Shown here: positions 25,532-33,666 of the stretch, piece by piece
Layout: each line of letters starts with the position of its first letter
How positions within the stretch are numbered: the stretch's first letter is position 1
Origin: an uncultured Schlesneria sp.
GTDB lineage: Bacteria > Planctomycetota > Planctomycetia > Planctomycetales > Planctomycetaceae
NCBI GenBank assembly: GCA_903899985.1
Contig: CAIULL010000112.1
Span: 1-39,595, forward strand
Direction of reading: 5' to 3'
Length of the DNA: 39,595 nucleotides
Notes under the pieces: model-generated
Databases searched by the model: none
What the model was told of the DNA's origin: nothing
The model's input: the letters and a program-made list of their open reading frames with translations, nothing else
Translations under genes and position numbers: made by a program

Positions 25532-26995
25532 GTGAAACAATTACTCCCACTGTTCTCGATCGGCCTTTTCTTAGCTTCCACAGGTATTGCCCTAGGTATC
25601 GATTCCAAATCCACGCCGCGGCCGGTACCCCTGACTCGGCCGGAAATGAAAGAGTATTTAGAGGACATGAAGGTTCGTAAACCTCGTATTCCTCTTCCCG
25701 AGTTAACTGCAGAAGATAAAGAGAAGCTTGGTGAACGTGGTTTGGGCTACGAGGCCCGACTGAGATATCACTATCTTCCTGCTGGTGAAACACGACCAGC
25801 GGCTGGTGGAACGGGAACCGCACGAACAGGTGGTGGCGGAGCCGGTTTTGGGGGCGGCGGTTTTGGCGGAGGCCGTGATAACGATCCTGAGATGACGCTC
25901 AGCTACAAATTCAAAGTGCAACTGTTCTGGATTGTCTCCCGAACCAATAACTGTCAGTACTGTCTGGGTCATCAGGAATCCAAACTGCTTGCTGCCGGGA
26001 TGCTGGAAGATGAAATTGCCGCGCTGGACAGCGATTGGTCCGTGTTTCCTCAGGCAGAACAAGCGGCGTTTGCTTTTGCCAGAAAATTCACGTTCGAACC
26101 GCATCAATTACGTGATGCCGACATTGATCAACTTCGCAAGGACTTTACCGATCTGCAGATCCTCGAAATGATCCTCTCAATGGCTGGCAATAACTCGATT
26201 AACCGGTGGAAAGAAGGAGCGGGTATCCCCCAGTCGCAAAACGGTGGCGGGTTTGGCCGACGACCTGAGGCCGGGCAAACCGCGACCGCTCAACCCGCTT
26301 CAACGCCGCAAGTACCAGAGTCTTACCTGACGCCGACCGCCGAACGGTTCCAGTCCAGAGTGACACGGGTCGCACCATTGGCCTTCGATCGAAAGTCCGG
26401 CGAGCCAACTCGGCAAACGGTATTTGAGCGTCCGGCACTGGAATCCCACGATGACGTCAAACGGGCACTTTCTATGGCACATCAGAGAACGCCCCGACTG
26501 CCACTGGTCGAAGAAACAAAGGCTCGCGAAGTATTGCCCGATAACTGGCCCCAAGGACCATTGCCTCAATGGGTGCGATTGCTTGCCAATTTCCCGAGTA
26601 GTGCCAAGGGTCGCATTTCCAGCATTCGTTCTGCTGAAGAACGAGGTGATCTTTCGCCGCTGCTGAAGGCCCAGGTCAGTTGGATCATCGCCCGTCAGGA
26701 CCGCGCATGGTACGCCGCAGGCCGTGCACAACAGCGTTTGCGAGAACTTGGTCAATCAGACGAACAGATCTATCAATTAGACGGTGATTGGAAAGAGTTC
26801 ACACCAACCGAGCGGTCCCTGTTCACGGTTGCTCAACGACTCGCGGCGACGCCTGTGATCCTGACAGACGACGATGTCGACGAAGCAGTCAAGCTGGCAG
26901 GCCCTCGCGACGTCGTCCAGTTGATCAGCTACACAACAAACTGCGCTTCCTTCGATCGAATCACGGAAGCGGCAGGCCTGGCTTTGGAGAATTGA
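25532..26995 (+). CDS. secreted double AhpD-like protein with Gly-rich insertion
   Basis: A 487-residue relative of the 19882-21210 protein. GTG start with AAAGGA eight bases upstream; signal peptide LLPLFSIGLFLASTGIALG. A TRPEMKEYLEDMKVRKPRIP stretch mirrors the other protein's RPEMKQRIEALKLRTSRLPL. A glycine-rich loop (residues about 95-115, GGGGAGFGGGGFGGG) precedes the active core FWIVSRTNNCQYCLGHQESK (Cys141, Cys144, His147). The second half holds a degenerate core, IIARQDRAWYAAGRAQQRL, with neither cysteine, and a TNCASFDRITEAAGLALE end. It closes the block, with 92 bases to the four-domain gene. Likely exported; a redox role is inferred from the AhpD signature. Confidence 0.8.
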   Translation: MKQLLPLFSIGLFLASTGIALGIDSKSTPRPVPLTRPEMKEYLEDMKVRKPRIPLPELTAEDKEKLGERGLGYEARLRYHYLPAGETRPAAGGTGTARTGGGGAGFGGGGFGGGRDNDPEMTLSYKFKVQLFWIVSRTNNCQYCLGHQESKLLAAGMLEDEIAALDSDWSVFPQAEQAAFAFARKFTFEPHQLRDADIDQLRKDFTDLQILEMILSMAGNNSINRWKEGAGIPQSQNGGGFGRRPEAGQTATAQPASTPQVPESYLTPTAERFQSRVTRVAPLAFDRKSGEPTRQTVFERPALESHDDVKRALSMAHQRTPRLPLVEETKAREVLPDNWPQGPLPQWVRLLANFPSSAKGRISSIRSAEERGDLSPLLKAQVSWIIARQDRAWYAAGRAQQRLRELGQSDEQIYQLDGDWKEFTPTERSLFTVAQRLAATPVILTDDDVDEAVKLAGPRDVVQLISYTTNCASFDRITEAAGLALEN

Positions 26996-27112
26996 GGGCT
27001 GGTTCCAGTACGAAGCCGCAATGGGAAAGGTCAGGATTTGTTGCTCGGCAGTGAATGCGTTTGCAAAACACCGACCCACGCATTCTTATGCCGAAGGCAT
27101 GGCAGCGATTAG

Positions 27113-27148
27113 CCGGTGGCTGAGCGATATAGCGACGCCACCGGTTTC
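27113..27148 (+). repeat. palindromic intergenic repeat, copy A
   Basis: A 36-base hairpin unit beginning GCCGGTGGCTGAGCG and ending GCGACGCCACCGGTTT; the GGTGGC and GCCACC arms pair. It is an inverted match to copy B 130 bases downstream, with only a few differences (an extra TAT in the middle). Its position after the AhpD block suggests a terminator-like or REP-like function. Confidence 0.7.
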
Positions 27149-27275
27149 GATCGTGCCGACAATCCAAGAATCCTGAAGGGATTCCAGATTCTTCGGTCGT
27201 TTCGCTATGATTAATCGACGTCATTGGCACGAATAAGAACGATCCCGCGGGGATCGACGAACATCGTCAAAATCA

Positions 27276-27308
27276 AAACCGGTGGCGTCGCTATGCTCAG
27301 CCATCGGC
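27276..27308 (-). repeat. palindromic intergenic repeat, copy B
   Basis: Reverse-oriented partner of copy A, starting AAACCGGTGGCGTCGC and ending CTCAGCCATCGGC. Similarity appears to continue past the hairpin: both copies have a TATGCCGAAG string farther out (27090 and 27348 regions), so the full element may be about 100 bases. The two copies could pair with each other into one long structure between the convergent genes ending at 26995 and 27375. Confidence 0.65.
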
Positions 27309-27374
27309 CAAACGCCGATGTCCTTCCAAGATGGCACACCCTTTCGTATGCCGAAGCAGAAACCCTGGCATTGA

Positions 27375-28649
27375 TCAACGTGGGGGGTCGCAAATCATGA
27401 CTGCGTCGCACCAGTCGGCGTAGTCTGACACGTCAGCCAGTTCGCCGAACTCAACCAGTAACGTCAGTCGCTTACCACCCCGCAGATCGATCTTCCCGGT
27501 GCGGATTGCAGGAGATTGGCCGGTCAATTCAGGACTGGTCCAGATTCGTCGACCGTCCAGTTCGACGGCAAAGATGACGCTTCCCGCCCCCTTGGCAATG
27601 TCATCGACGCCAACCGTCGCCTGGAACTCGCGCTCAAGTCCTCGTAATTCATACGTCGCGGCCATTTGACTATGCATCCCCAGGCCGGTGACGAATTCGG
27701 TTTCTCGTAGTACCAAAGGGCCGTGTCTTACGTTGACGTTTCGTACGAGTGGCCATTTTGCCGAAAAATAGGGAGTGTATTCAACTTTGACTGGTTCATA
27801 GTCGGTGATCGGAATCAATCGGTCGCCGAACAGGTGGCAGGACTTAACGTTACTGACCGGCAATTGCACGTTCCCTAAACCGGATGATTTGAAGTGCAAA
27901 ACATCCCCCTTCAATTCGATTTGACTTGCCGTCAATTGGCTGCCATCGGTCAATGATATGATGGCGCGGCGCGCTGTCGGACGCTTGACCGTGATCAATT
28001 CGGGGTTGAGCCGAATGGCGCGAACCCGGCTGAGATCGACCTTCAATGGCTTCCCGGCAACTTTGAGGTCCACGAATGCGGCGTCAAGCCGGTCAACTTC
28101 TCCCGATAGCCGGTCACCATTTTTGAGTAACACCAGATCGTTTCCGCCGGGCAGCGTCTCGAAATCGGTTATTAACCGCAGACGATCACTCGTGACCTCC
28201 GGCCACTCGAGAATCATTGCGACAACTTCTTCGAGGGGAATTTTGGTAATCACCGTTTCCCCGAGAAGTGGCCATGAAACCGATAGAAAGTCATTTCCAA
28301 TGCCGGCCGAACGAGCGTTTATTCGATCGCCGTTGGACAACCAGACGGTCGCTTCGTTCTTATTTGACGGCAAAGATTTGTTTTCAAATGTGATGAGACG
28401 GACATCCGCTTGACGGATTTTTGTTTCTTCATTCGACACAATGACCAACTGATCCGCCGACCAGGCGCGTAATTGCCCCGTCGTTTTTGCTCCCGAAATA
28501 TCGGTTACTGTTTCGGCAGCGTTGACATGCAAGGCTAACCCCCATGACAACGACAGTAAAACCAGAAGCCGACACAGTGATGGGACATCAGGGTGTGTCG
28601 AGCGGCTTGAGATCTCGGAGGCCTGATCTGCCGGACACGAAATCGACAT
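27375..28649 (-). CDS. secreted protein with NPCBM/NEW2 carbohydrate-binding-like domain
   Basis: A 424-residue protein. The hydrophobic stretch LCRLLVLLSLSWGLALHVNA is a signal peptide after a 25-residue N-region. The middle has repeated small beta motifs (VWLSNGDRINA, VLLKNGDRLSGEV, ISLTDGSQLTA), like the SH3-like strands common in planctomycete secreted proteins. The last 130 residues match NPCBM/NEW2: FVTGLGMHSQMAATYELRG, FQATVGVDDIAKGAGSVIF, VELDGRRIW and a final YADWCDAVMICDPP. NPCBM domains accompany carbohydrate-active enzymes and bind glycans. No catalytic domain is present, so binding or scaffolding is the likely role. The start lies only four bases after the stop of the prenyltransferase-repeat gene, indicating translational coupling. 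Confidence 0.88.
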   Translation of the reverse strand: MSISCPADQASEISSRSTHPDVPSLCRLLVLLSLSWGLALHVNAAETVTDISGAKTTGQLRAWSADQLVIVSNEETKIRQADVRLITFENKSLPSNKNEATVWLSNGDRINARSAGIGNDFLSVSWPLLGETVITKIPLEEVVAMILEWPEVTSDRLRLITDFETLPGGNDLVLLKNGDRLSGEVDRLDAAFVDLKVAGKPLKVDLSRVRAIRLNPELITVKRPTARRAIISLTDGSQLTASQIELKGDVLHFKSSGLGNVQLPVSNVKSCHLFGDRLIPITDYEPVKVEYTPYFSAKWPLVRNVNVRHGPLVLRETEFVTGLGMHSQMAATYELRGLEREFQATVGVDDIAKGAGSVIFAVELDGRRIWTSPELTGQSPAIRTGKIDLRGGKRLTLLVEFGELADVSDYADWCDAVMICDPPR

Positions 28650-28653
28650 GGAG

Positions 28654-29859
28654 TTATCTCTGAAAAATCGGCAAAAGGTTATTCGGCATTTGAAGGATTA
28701 AACAGGACATAGCGGTTCCATAAACGTCATTGATTGAATCGTTCCAGCCTCCATCAGGCGATTGACGAAGAATCAACTCATCACGGATTGCCGGATACCA
28801 TTGTCGCCAATGCTCGTCACCGGCGTGCCACATCGCCTGGACCGCATAGTATTGGCCGTAAAAATAATGCGGATCGTGATGAAGCAGATCACCCCGAGGC
28901 GGTGTGCCCTGCAAATACTTCAATCCTCGTGCCAGATCGTGTCCGTCAGTGACGCCCGCGTTATAAAGGACAACAACGCCCGCCGCCGACCGCGGAAAGT
29001 CGCTGATCGGCCGATCTCCCAGTCGATAGCGAAAACCGCCGTCACCGTTCTGACACTTCCGAACATACTCGACACAATTGTCGACGGTGGTCTTCGGAAC
29101 GGCGATGCCGCAGTTTCGTGCCGCTCGCAAGGCCATCATCTGGCAAACTGTGACCGAAATATCGGCGTCTCGACCATCTGGCTTGTAGCGCCAGCCACCC
29201 TCTTTATTCTGAGAGTTAATGATCAATTGGGTCGCCGATTTCAGTGCCTCGCGAATTTCACGTTTCGGACTCATTCCATACACTTCTGCCAGGAATAAGG
29301 TGGCGAAACCGTGGCCGTACATCGGCCCATGCTCAGGACTGTCGTCACGTTTGATGAACCCCGACGGACTTACGCAGGTCAAAATGTAGTCGACAGACTT
29401 ATCAACGTTCTTACCGTAGGGACCGCGACCGGGAACATTTCCCGAAGAAAGGAAAGCCATCCCGGACAAGGCCGTGACGGCGACGTTCCGTTTGTAGTTA
29501 CTGGCGATATACCAGCCGTCCTCATGCTGTCGCCTTTGCAGGAAAACCAAGCCTCGATCGATCGCTTTTTGCGTTTCAGGCGTCACGAACTCGCCCGCCC
29601 GCGATTCAAACGAACGCGAATTCTGTTGTTTCTGTGTTTGACCGGAAACGACCGAATTGCTCGAACATGCGGTCATCAGAAACATCAGAATTGTCAGTGT
29701 GACGAGCGTCCCCGAGGACTCAGGGTTGCCAGGCCGGGGCTGCTGCGATTGGAGCCGCGCTTTGGGGCGTTTGCCACAATGGTTGAACCGGATACTGAGC
29801 CGATGCCGATCCACTGGTCTGGTTATTCCATAACGCATATCGTTGTTGAGGGAAACCAT
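28654..29859 (-). CDS. lipoprotein with squalene/prenyltransferase-type repeats
   Basis: An alpha/alpha-toroid protein with QW-like repeats: RRQHEDGWY, NSQNKEGGWRY, KCQNGDGGFRY and RQSPDGGWND, spaced about 50-100 residues apart. Planctomycetes have many exported proteins of this kind with no terpene-cyclase DxDD motif; I see none here either, so it is probably not a cyclase. A hydrophobic stretch ending LMFLMTACSS (Cys65) is a lipobox-like signal. The start is uncertain: the only ATGs before the lipobox that leave a usable signal are at 29859 and 29838, which overlap the upstream lipoprotein gene by about 120-140 bases. Second gene of a three-gene minus-strand operon. Confidence 0.78.
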   Translation of the reverse strand: MVSLNNDMRYGITRPVDRHRLSIRFNHCGKRPKARLQSQQPRPGNPESSGTLVTLTILMFLMTACSSNSVVSGQTQKQQNSRSFESRAGEFVTPETQKAIDRGLVFLQRRQHEDGWYIASNYKRNVAVTALSGMAFLSSGNVPGRGPYGKNVDKSVDYILTCVSPSGFIKRDDSPEHGPMYGHGFATLFLAEVYGMSPKREIREALKSATQLIINSQNKEGGWRYKPDGRDADISVTVCQMMALRAARNCGIAVPKTTVDNCVEYVRKCQNGDGGFRYRLGDRPISDFPRSAAGVVVLYNAGVTDGHDLARGLKYLQGTPPRGDLLHHDPHYFYGQYYAVQAMWHAGDEHWRQWYPAIRDELILRQSPDGGWNDSINDVYGTAMSCLILQMPNNLLPIFQR

Positions 29860-30103
29860 AGGCGGCCTTGAGGTATCTCAGGTCGAAATCTTTTCGAGCG
29901 TCGGTCCGTGGTACGATAAAAGCTCGTGGACGTGTAAATGTGTTCGGGCCGGCACGTTCGTCAGGAAACGGATCGTGAATGTTATACGACTGAGCCTCGA
30001 CTTGAGCCGGTCGAGGCAGGCATTTCAGGAACTGAGTCTCTTGCGTGCCACGACATCCCGCTAAAAGCAGTAGTAGCAGCAGTAATCGTGTCGAGCGTTC
30101 CAT
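29720..30103 (-). CDS. small lipoprotein
   Basis: A 127-residue protein with a textbook lipoprotein signal: MERSTRLLLLLLLLAGCRG, Cys17 being lipidated. The mature part is Pro/Gln/Ala-rich with DPFPDERAGPNTFTRPRAF and RYALWNNQTSG, and has no recognised domain. It is the first gene of the minus-strand operon leading to the prenyltransferase-repeat and NPCBM genes, and its 3' end overlaps the annotated start of the next gene in another frame. The function is unknown; a surface anchoring or assembly factor is possible. Confidence 0.7.
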   Translation of the reverse strand: MERSTRLLLLLLLLAGCRGTQETQFLKCLPRPAQVEAQSYNIHDPFPDERAGPNTFTRPRAFIVPRTDARKDFDLRYLKAAYGFPQQRYALWNNQTSGSASAQYPVQPLWQTPQSAAPIAAAPAWQP

Positions 30104-30230
30104 CGCGCGGCCCAGATCCGTCGATTAGCATTTCCTGAAACCCGCCGATCCATCGGCAGTTTCCACCGAAAGCGATTATAGGCAAGAATCCTTTTCAACG
30201 CATAGCCCAACCCCGGCCCGGCGCAGCCGG

Positions 30231-30352
30231 ATGATGCGCGTCGGACGACGGGAATAGAATAGGATGATCCATTGCGCGTTGACTGGCACAGCCAAATAGC
30301 GCACATCGGATGATGGCATTAGAATAGGATGACCGTTCCCGCATTGACTGAG
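30231..30352 (+). repeat. two-copy imperfect tandem repeat, 65-base period
   Basis: The 13-base string TAGAATAGGATGA occurs at 30255-30267 and 30320-30332, exactly 65 bases apart. Flanking sequence also matches: GCGCGTCGGACGACGGGA against GCGCACATCGGATGATGGCA before it, and GCGTTGACTG against GCATTGACTG after it. A partial third unit (GCGCAGCCGGATGATG) lies just upstream. It fills the gap between the divergent lipoprotein operon and the HvfC-like gene. Confidence 0.7.
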
Positions 30353-30488
30353 TGCGGGATCTGTTTGCCGTCCCTTTTTGCTTCGATTCGTTCCTGAAAT
30401 TCCCAAACTCACGCGCTTCGACGAAAGGGTGGATATGATGTCGAAATATTGTGTCTGTACCTGATCCCGGAAAGATGTTTTAACGAAC

Positions 30489-31388
30489 ATGCCCGATTCG
30501 TCGCCGCTCAATACAATTCAACGCTGGCTTCAGGCGGTGATTACGCACCCGGACGGAGTACGTGCAGGCGTCGATTCTCCCACCGCCAGACAACTGGTTG
30601 AGGTGACTCAAGCTGACATCGTGCAGGTCATCCTGCCGTCCCGCGAAATGACCAGTCTCGACCGATTGCAGATTTATGGTCGAGCCTACTTCGGTCGATT
30701 GCTCGAATGCCTGGCGGCGCAATTCCCTGCCGTGAAACACGCGGTCGGCGAAGACGCGTTCAACGGACTCGCTTTTGGTTATCTGGTTGAACATCCGTCA
30801 AAATCATACTCCCTTTCGACCCTTGGAAGTTCGTTCGACGAATATCTCAATGCGACAAGACCGCCGCGATTCGAAGATGCAGATCCTGAAGCGCCAGACT
30901 TCGCTGATTTTCTCATCGAACTGGCTCGGCTGGAGCGGGTCTATGCCGAAGTCTTCGATGGACCTGGGCCGGAACGGTCGCCTGATTTGAACGCCAGTGA
31001 ATTAGCTGGACTTTCACCACAGGCGTTTGCAGAGTCACGTCTGATCTTTCATTCGTGCGTCAGACTGCTGAAACTTCGATTTCCAGTCCACGAATATGCA
31101 ACGGCGATCCGTCGTGGGTTAGAGCCAACCCCTCCTGTCTCACGTCCAATTCACCTTGTGGTGACTCGCCGGGACTACATCGTCCGCCGGTTCGAAATCA
31201 CAAAACCACAGTTCCAGGTGCTGACGTCGCTGATGAACGGGGAAACCGCCGGCGAAGCACTAATCCAACTGCTCACCGAACCGACGACCGACGCTGCAAT
31301 GTTGCAGGCGGACCTGCAATCATGGTTTCGCGAATGGTCCGCGGCACCACTATTCGCTGAACTGTTTAAAGATGAGGTAAAGGCTTAA
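30489..31388 (+). CDS. HvfC/BufC N-terminal domain protein (DUF2063)
   Basis: A 299-residue protein. The N-terminal part (IQRWLQAVITHPDG, LDRLQIYGRAYFGRLLECLA, AQFPAVKHAVGEDAFNGLA, YLVEHPSKSYSLSTLG) matches the HvfC/BufC N-terminal domain, where an arginine/tyrosine-rich helix pair (RLQIYGRAYF) is highly conserved, and LARLERVYAEVFD follows. HvfC-type proteins partner with DUF692 enzymes (HvfB/BufB) in making copper-binding oxazolone/thioamide RiPPs. No DUF692 gene or small Cys-rich precursor is visible beside it, so this copy is an orphan in the window and its role is uncertain. It converges with rloB, seven bases away. Confidence 0.83.
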   Translation: MPDSSPLNTIQRWLQAVITHPDGVRAGVDSPTARQLVEVTQADIVQVILPSREMTSLDRLQIYGRAYFGRLLECLAAQFPAVKHAVGEDAFNGLAFGYLVEHPSKSYSLSTLGSSFDEYLNATRPPRFEDADPEAPDFADFLIELARLERVYAEVFDGPGPERSPDLNASELAGLSPQAFAESRLIFHSCVRLLKLRFPVHEYATAIRRGLEPTPPVSRPIHLVVTRRDYIVRRFEITKPQFQVLTSLMNGETAGEALIQLLTEPTTDAAMLQADLQSWFREWSAAPLFAELFKDEVKA

Positions 31389-31395
31389 GGGCGAA

Positions 31396-32019
31396 CTAAC
31401 GGTTCCGGATCACCTCAGTCAGTTTGTAAACCGCAGTTGAAGGATTCCCACCAGCTTCGCCGCGGTCCACGGCCGATTCTTCCATTCGCGTTGCGCGGAC
31501 AAATGCGTTGTCGTATTCCTTGGTGTAATTCGAATGCGATACGTGCTTGTCATAATCCGGGTCGAATTGTTTCAGCATTGATCGAAGATCAGCACGGTCG
31601 ATCGCCCCGGGGCTGTCGCGAAAGTGCAGCAGCAACCAGAGTTCAAAACAGGGATTGGAAACTGCCAAATCAATGTTATTTGCGATCGCCATTTCCCAGG
31701 CTTCATGTTGATGAGGGTGATCGTCAATGTCGTAGACGCACCAGACGGAATCAAATTTGATATTCTCATCCCGTTCCTGTTTCGAACGGCGAACTGCAGC
31801 TTCTTTCAACTCTTTTGCCTTACGTACCACGGTTAGAGGAACTCCCTGACCGCCGGCAATTTGAATCGTTACTCTTGGATTCCGGCAAATTTGCAAGAAA
31901 CCTTTGAAGTATTCAGGTTCGCTTACAGATCCTTCGCAAACGATCAAGATCGTCAATTTGGGTTCGCGAAATGGAACTCGACGTCCAGGTTTCCGTTCGC
32001 GATCGCGCCGGCTAGCCAT
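31396..32019 (-). CDS. rloB: RloB-family TOPRIM-like nuclease of an AbiL/RloAB defence module
   Basis: A 207-residue protein. The RloB signature is readable: LIVCEGSVSEPEYF with Glu29 (TOPRIM glutamate), VYDIDDH with Asp97 and Asp99 (the DxD metal site), and SNPCFELWLLLHF (121-133), characteristic of the family. The basic N-terminus (RRDRERKPGRR) may contact nucleic acid. Its start is six bases after the stop of the AAA ATPase gene, on the same strand, so the pair is cotranscribed. RloB pairs with RloA in Campylobacter and is equivalent to AbiLii in lactococcal abortive infection. I infer nuclease activity unleashed by the ATPase on phage sensing. Codon content is slightly more AT-rich than in neighbouring genes. 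Confidence 0.88.
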   Translation of the reverse strand: MASRRDRERKPGRRVPFREPKLTILIVCEGSVSEPEYFKGFLQICRNPRVTIQIAGGQGVPLTVVRKAKELKEAAVRRSKQERDENIKFDSVWCVYDIDDHPHQHEAWEMAIANNIDLAVSNPCFELWLLLHFRDSPGAIDRADLRSMLKQFDPDYDKHVSHSNYTKEYDNAFVRATRMEESAVDRGEAGGNPSTAVYKLTEVIRNR

Positions 32020-32025
32020 CTCTAA

Positions 32026-33291
32026 TTACTCCGCTGCCAACGTAAATCTACCAAGGTACGGTACGGCACCGTATCGTCCCTGAATGTAACCTCGTTCAAG
32101 ATTCTCCTGCTTTCGCGGCTTAAAGTCGGTCAATGGGTAGAGTACCGTGGCTCCCTCAGCATTTTTTTCCGTTAACCAGACCTGATCTCGTCGCAGCGCT
32201 GGTTCGTCACCGAGAGTTGTTCCCAATAAGTTGGTGTCGTGAGTGGTGAAGATCAATTGAGCGTTCAGTGGATTTGTTACGGGATCATTGAATTGTCTAA
32301 CAATAGTCTGGGCCATGACTGGATGTAAGCTTGATTCAAGTTCATCGCACAACAGCACGCTTCCTGTTTGGATTGCTTGCACAATCGGAAGCGCAAATCT
32401 CAGTAATGTTTGCGTTCCTTTCGACTCTTGACTCGCACGGAGCCATGCGTCGTCATCGCCTGCTTGATGATTAATCTGGATGATTTCAAATGGGGGACGG
32501 CCATCTGTGGTCTTTCTTGATTCTACCTTAATGTCATTGATACCCAAGTCAGCCGTTCGAAGCAGGGTCATAAAGCGGTGTCGCAATAACTCTGGCTCAG
32601 TGAAGGTCTTCAAGAATCCTTTGTGTAACGAACCGAATAATTCAGCAATTCCAAACTCGGTATGAAAGTCTTTAAAAGTCGAATTGTGGCCTAAATCAAG
32701 ATTCAATAATTCAAACGTGTGAAACCATTTAACGATTGAAGAGATCTGGGGATGCCCGAACTGCGCTGCAGTTGACATAAACAAAGCGTTTTTTCGAGTC
32801 ACCCCCTGAAGTAGCTTGTTGTCGCCCTGCAAATTCTCTCCGAACTTGAATGTGCTTCCATCACGTTCAAACCACGTCTGTTTTTTTCCATGAGGCCATG
32901 CGAAAAGCCATTCCTCAACGATGCTTTCCTCAGTTAACTGAAATCCGTATTGATAGCGAATTGAATCCAGTTCAAATGTGACTTCAAAAAGCGATGGCTG
33001 GGACTTTGATGCCCCCCATGCAAACGGGACACGGGGAATCGCTTCATCGGGGTTCCATTTGTTGGCGGATTCCAAGACTGCGTCTCGCATAAACGCAAGT
33101 GCGCTCAAGACATTTGTTTTCCCACTGGCGTTCGCGCCATACAGTGCGACCACCGGCAGCAGGTCAAGATTTACACCTGCAACATGGCGTGGCCTGTCGT
33201 CACTGGCATCGCCACCCCGTCCAGCTTCCATCGACAGAACTTGTTCTTCGCGTAATGAGCGATAATTTTCGACTCGGAATTCAATCAGCAT
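32026..33291 (-). CDS. rloA: RloA-like AAA15/ABC-type ATPase of an AbiL/RloAB defence module
   Basis: A 421-residue SMC/OLD-like ATPase. It begins MLIEFRVENYRSLREEQVLS, with Walker A YGANASGKTN (51-60), an ABC-type signature region SQESKGTQTLLRF (288-299), Walker B VLLCDELESSLHP (Asp316, Glu317) and the H-loop TTHDTNLL (His351). The C-terminal YIQGRYGAVPYLG is typical of RloA/AbiLi proteins. It is the sensor/motor of the two-gene system and probably holds RloB inactive until triggered, by analogy with PARIS AriA/AriB. AAAGGG precedes the ATG. The dispersed palindromic repeat at 33443-33495 lies in the divergent gap upstream. Confidence 0.9.
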   Translation of the reverse strand: MLIEFRVENYRSLREEQVLSMEAGRGGDASDDRPRHVAGVNLDLLPVVALYGANASGKTNVLSALAFMRDAVLESANKWNPDEAIPRVPFAWGASKSQPSLFEVTFELDSIRYQYGFQLTEESIVEEWLFAWPHGKKQTWFERDGSTFKFGENLQGDNKLLQGVTRKNALFMSTAAQFGHPQISSIVKWFHTFELLNLDLGHNSTFKDFHTEFGIAELFGSLHKGFLKTFTEPELLRHRFMTLLRTADLGINDIKVESRKTTDGRPPFEIIQINHQAGDDDAWLRASQESKGTQTLLRFALPIVQAIQTGSVLLCDELESSLHPVMAQTIVRQFNDPVTNPLNAQLIFTTHDTNLLGTTLGDEPALRRDQVWLTEKNAEGATVLYPLTDFKPRKQENLERGYIQGRYGAVPYLGRFTLAAE

Positions 33292-33442
33292 TTCGCACCC
33301 TTTCTTCCGAATTCTAGCATTTATCTGGCGAATTCCGCGACAAAACTGCGGAAAGTCGATCTAAAATCAAAATAATGGTTGATCAGGCCGCCATTTGTGC
33401 CGGGCGATTTTTCGATGGAGGTGACTTGCGTTTGCAGCCGCA

Positions 33443-33495
33443 AGCGAAGCAGAGCTTCGAAGAGTTGCGTTCCCATGCCGGAGCTTGGCGACGAG
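33443..33495 (-). repeat. dispersed palindromic repeat, copy 1
   Basis: Inverted relative to copy 2 at 37337-37389. Shared core (reverse strand): GGAACGCAACTCTTCGAAGC followed by TCTGCTTCGC; the CGAAGC/GCTTCG arms form a hairpin (33445-33459), and a degenerate CCAAGCTCCGGCATGG palindrome follows. It lies in the 375-base gap between rloA and the DUF1549 gene, where I see no gene. Confidence 0.75.
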
Positions 33496-33666
33496 ACAAC
33501 GAGAAATCTCATCTGTCGCATCCGTCTCAATTTCTTCTACAAGTTCGTGCGTCCATTGCTCATGACGCAATTGCAACCGCTTATCGGATCGGTCATCATG
33601 GATGTTCTCGACCGGGCTGATTTCATCATTGGCCCGATTCCCCGCCGATTGTCAGGAGTCCTACCA

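Noticed and set aside
30231-30352. CRISPR array
   Set aside because: Only two diverged copies with a 65-base period and similarity running through the presumed spacer; no cas genes in the window.
33379-33666. N-terminal extension of the DUF1549 protein by 96 residues
   Set aside because: The extension is translated repeat sequence and ends just before a strong AGGAG and a signal peptide at 33667.
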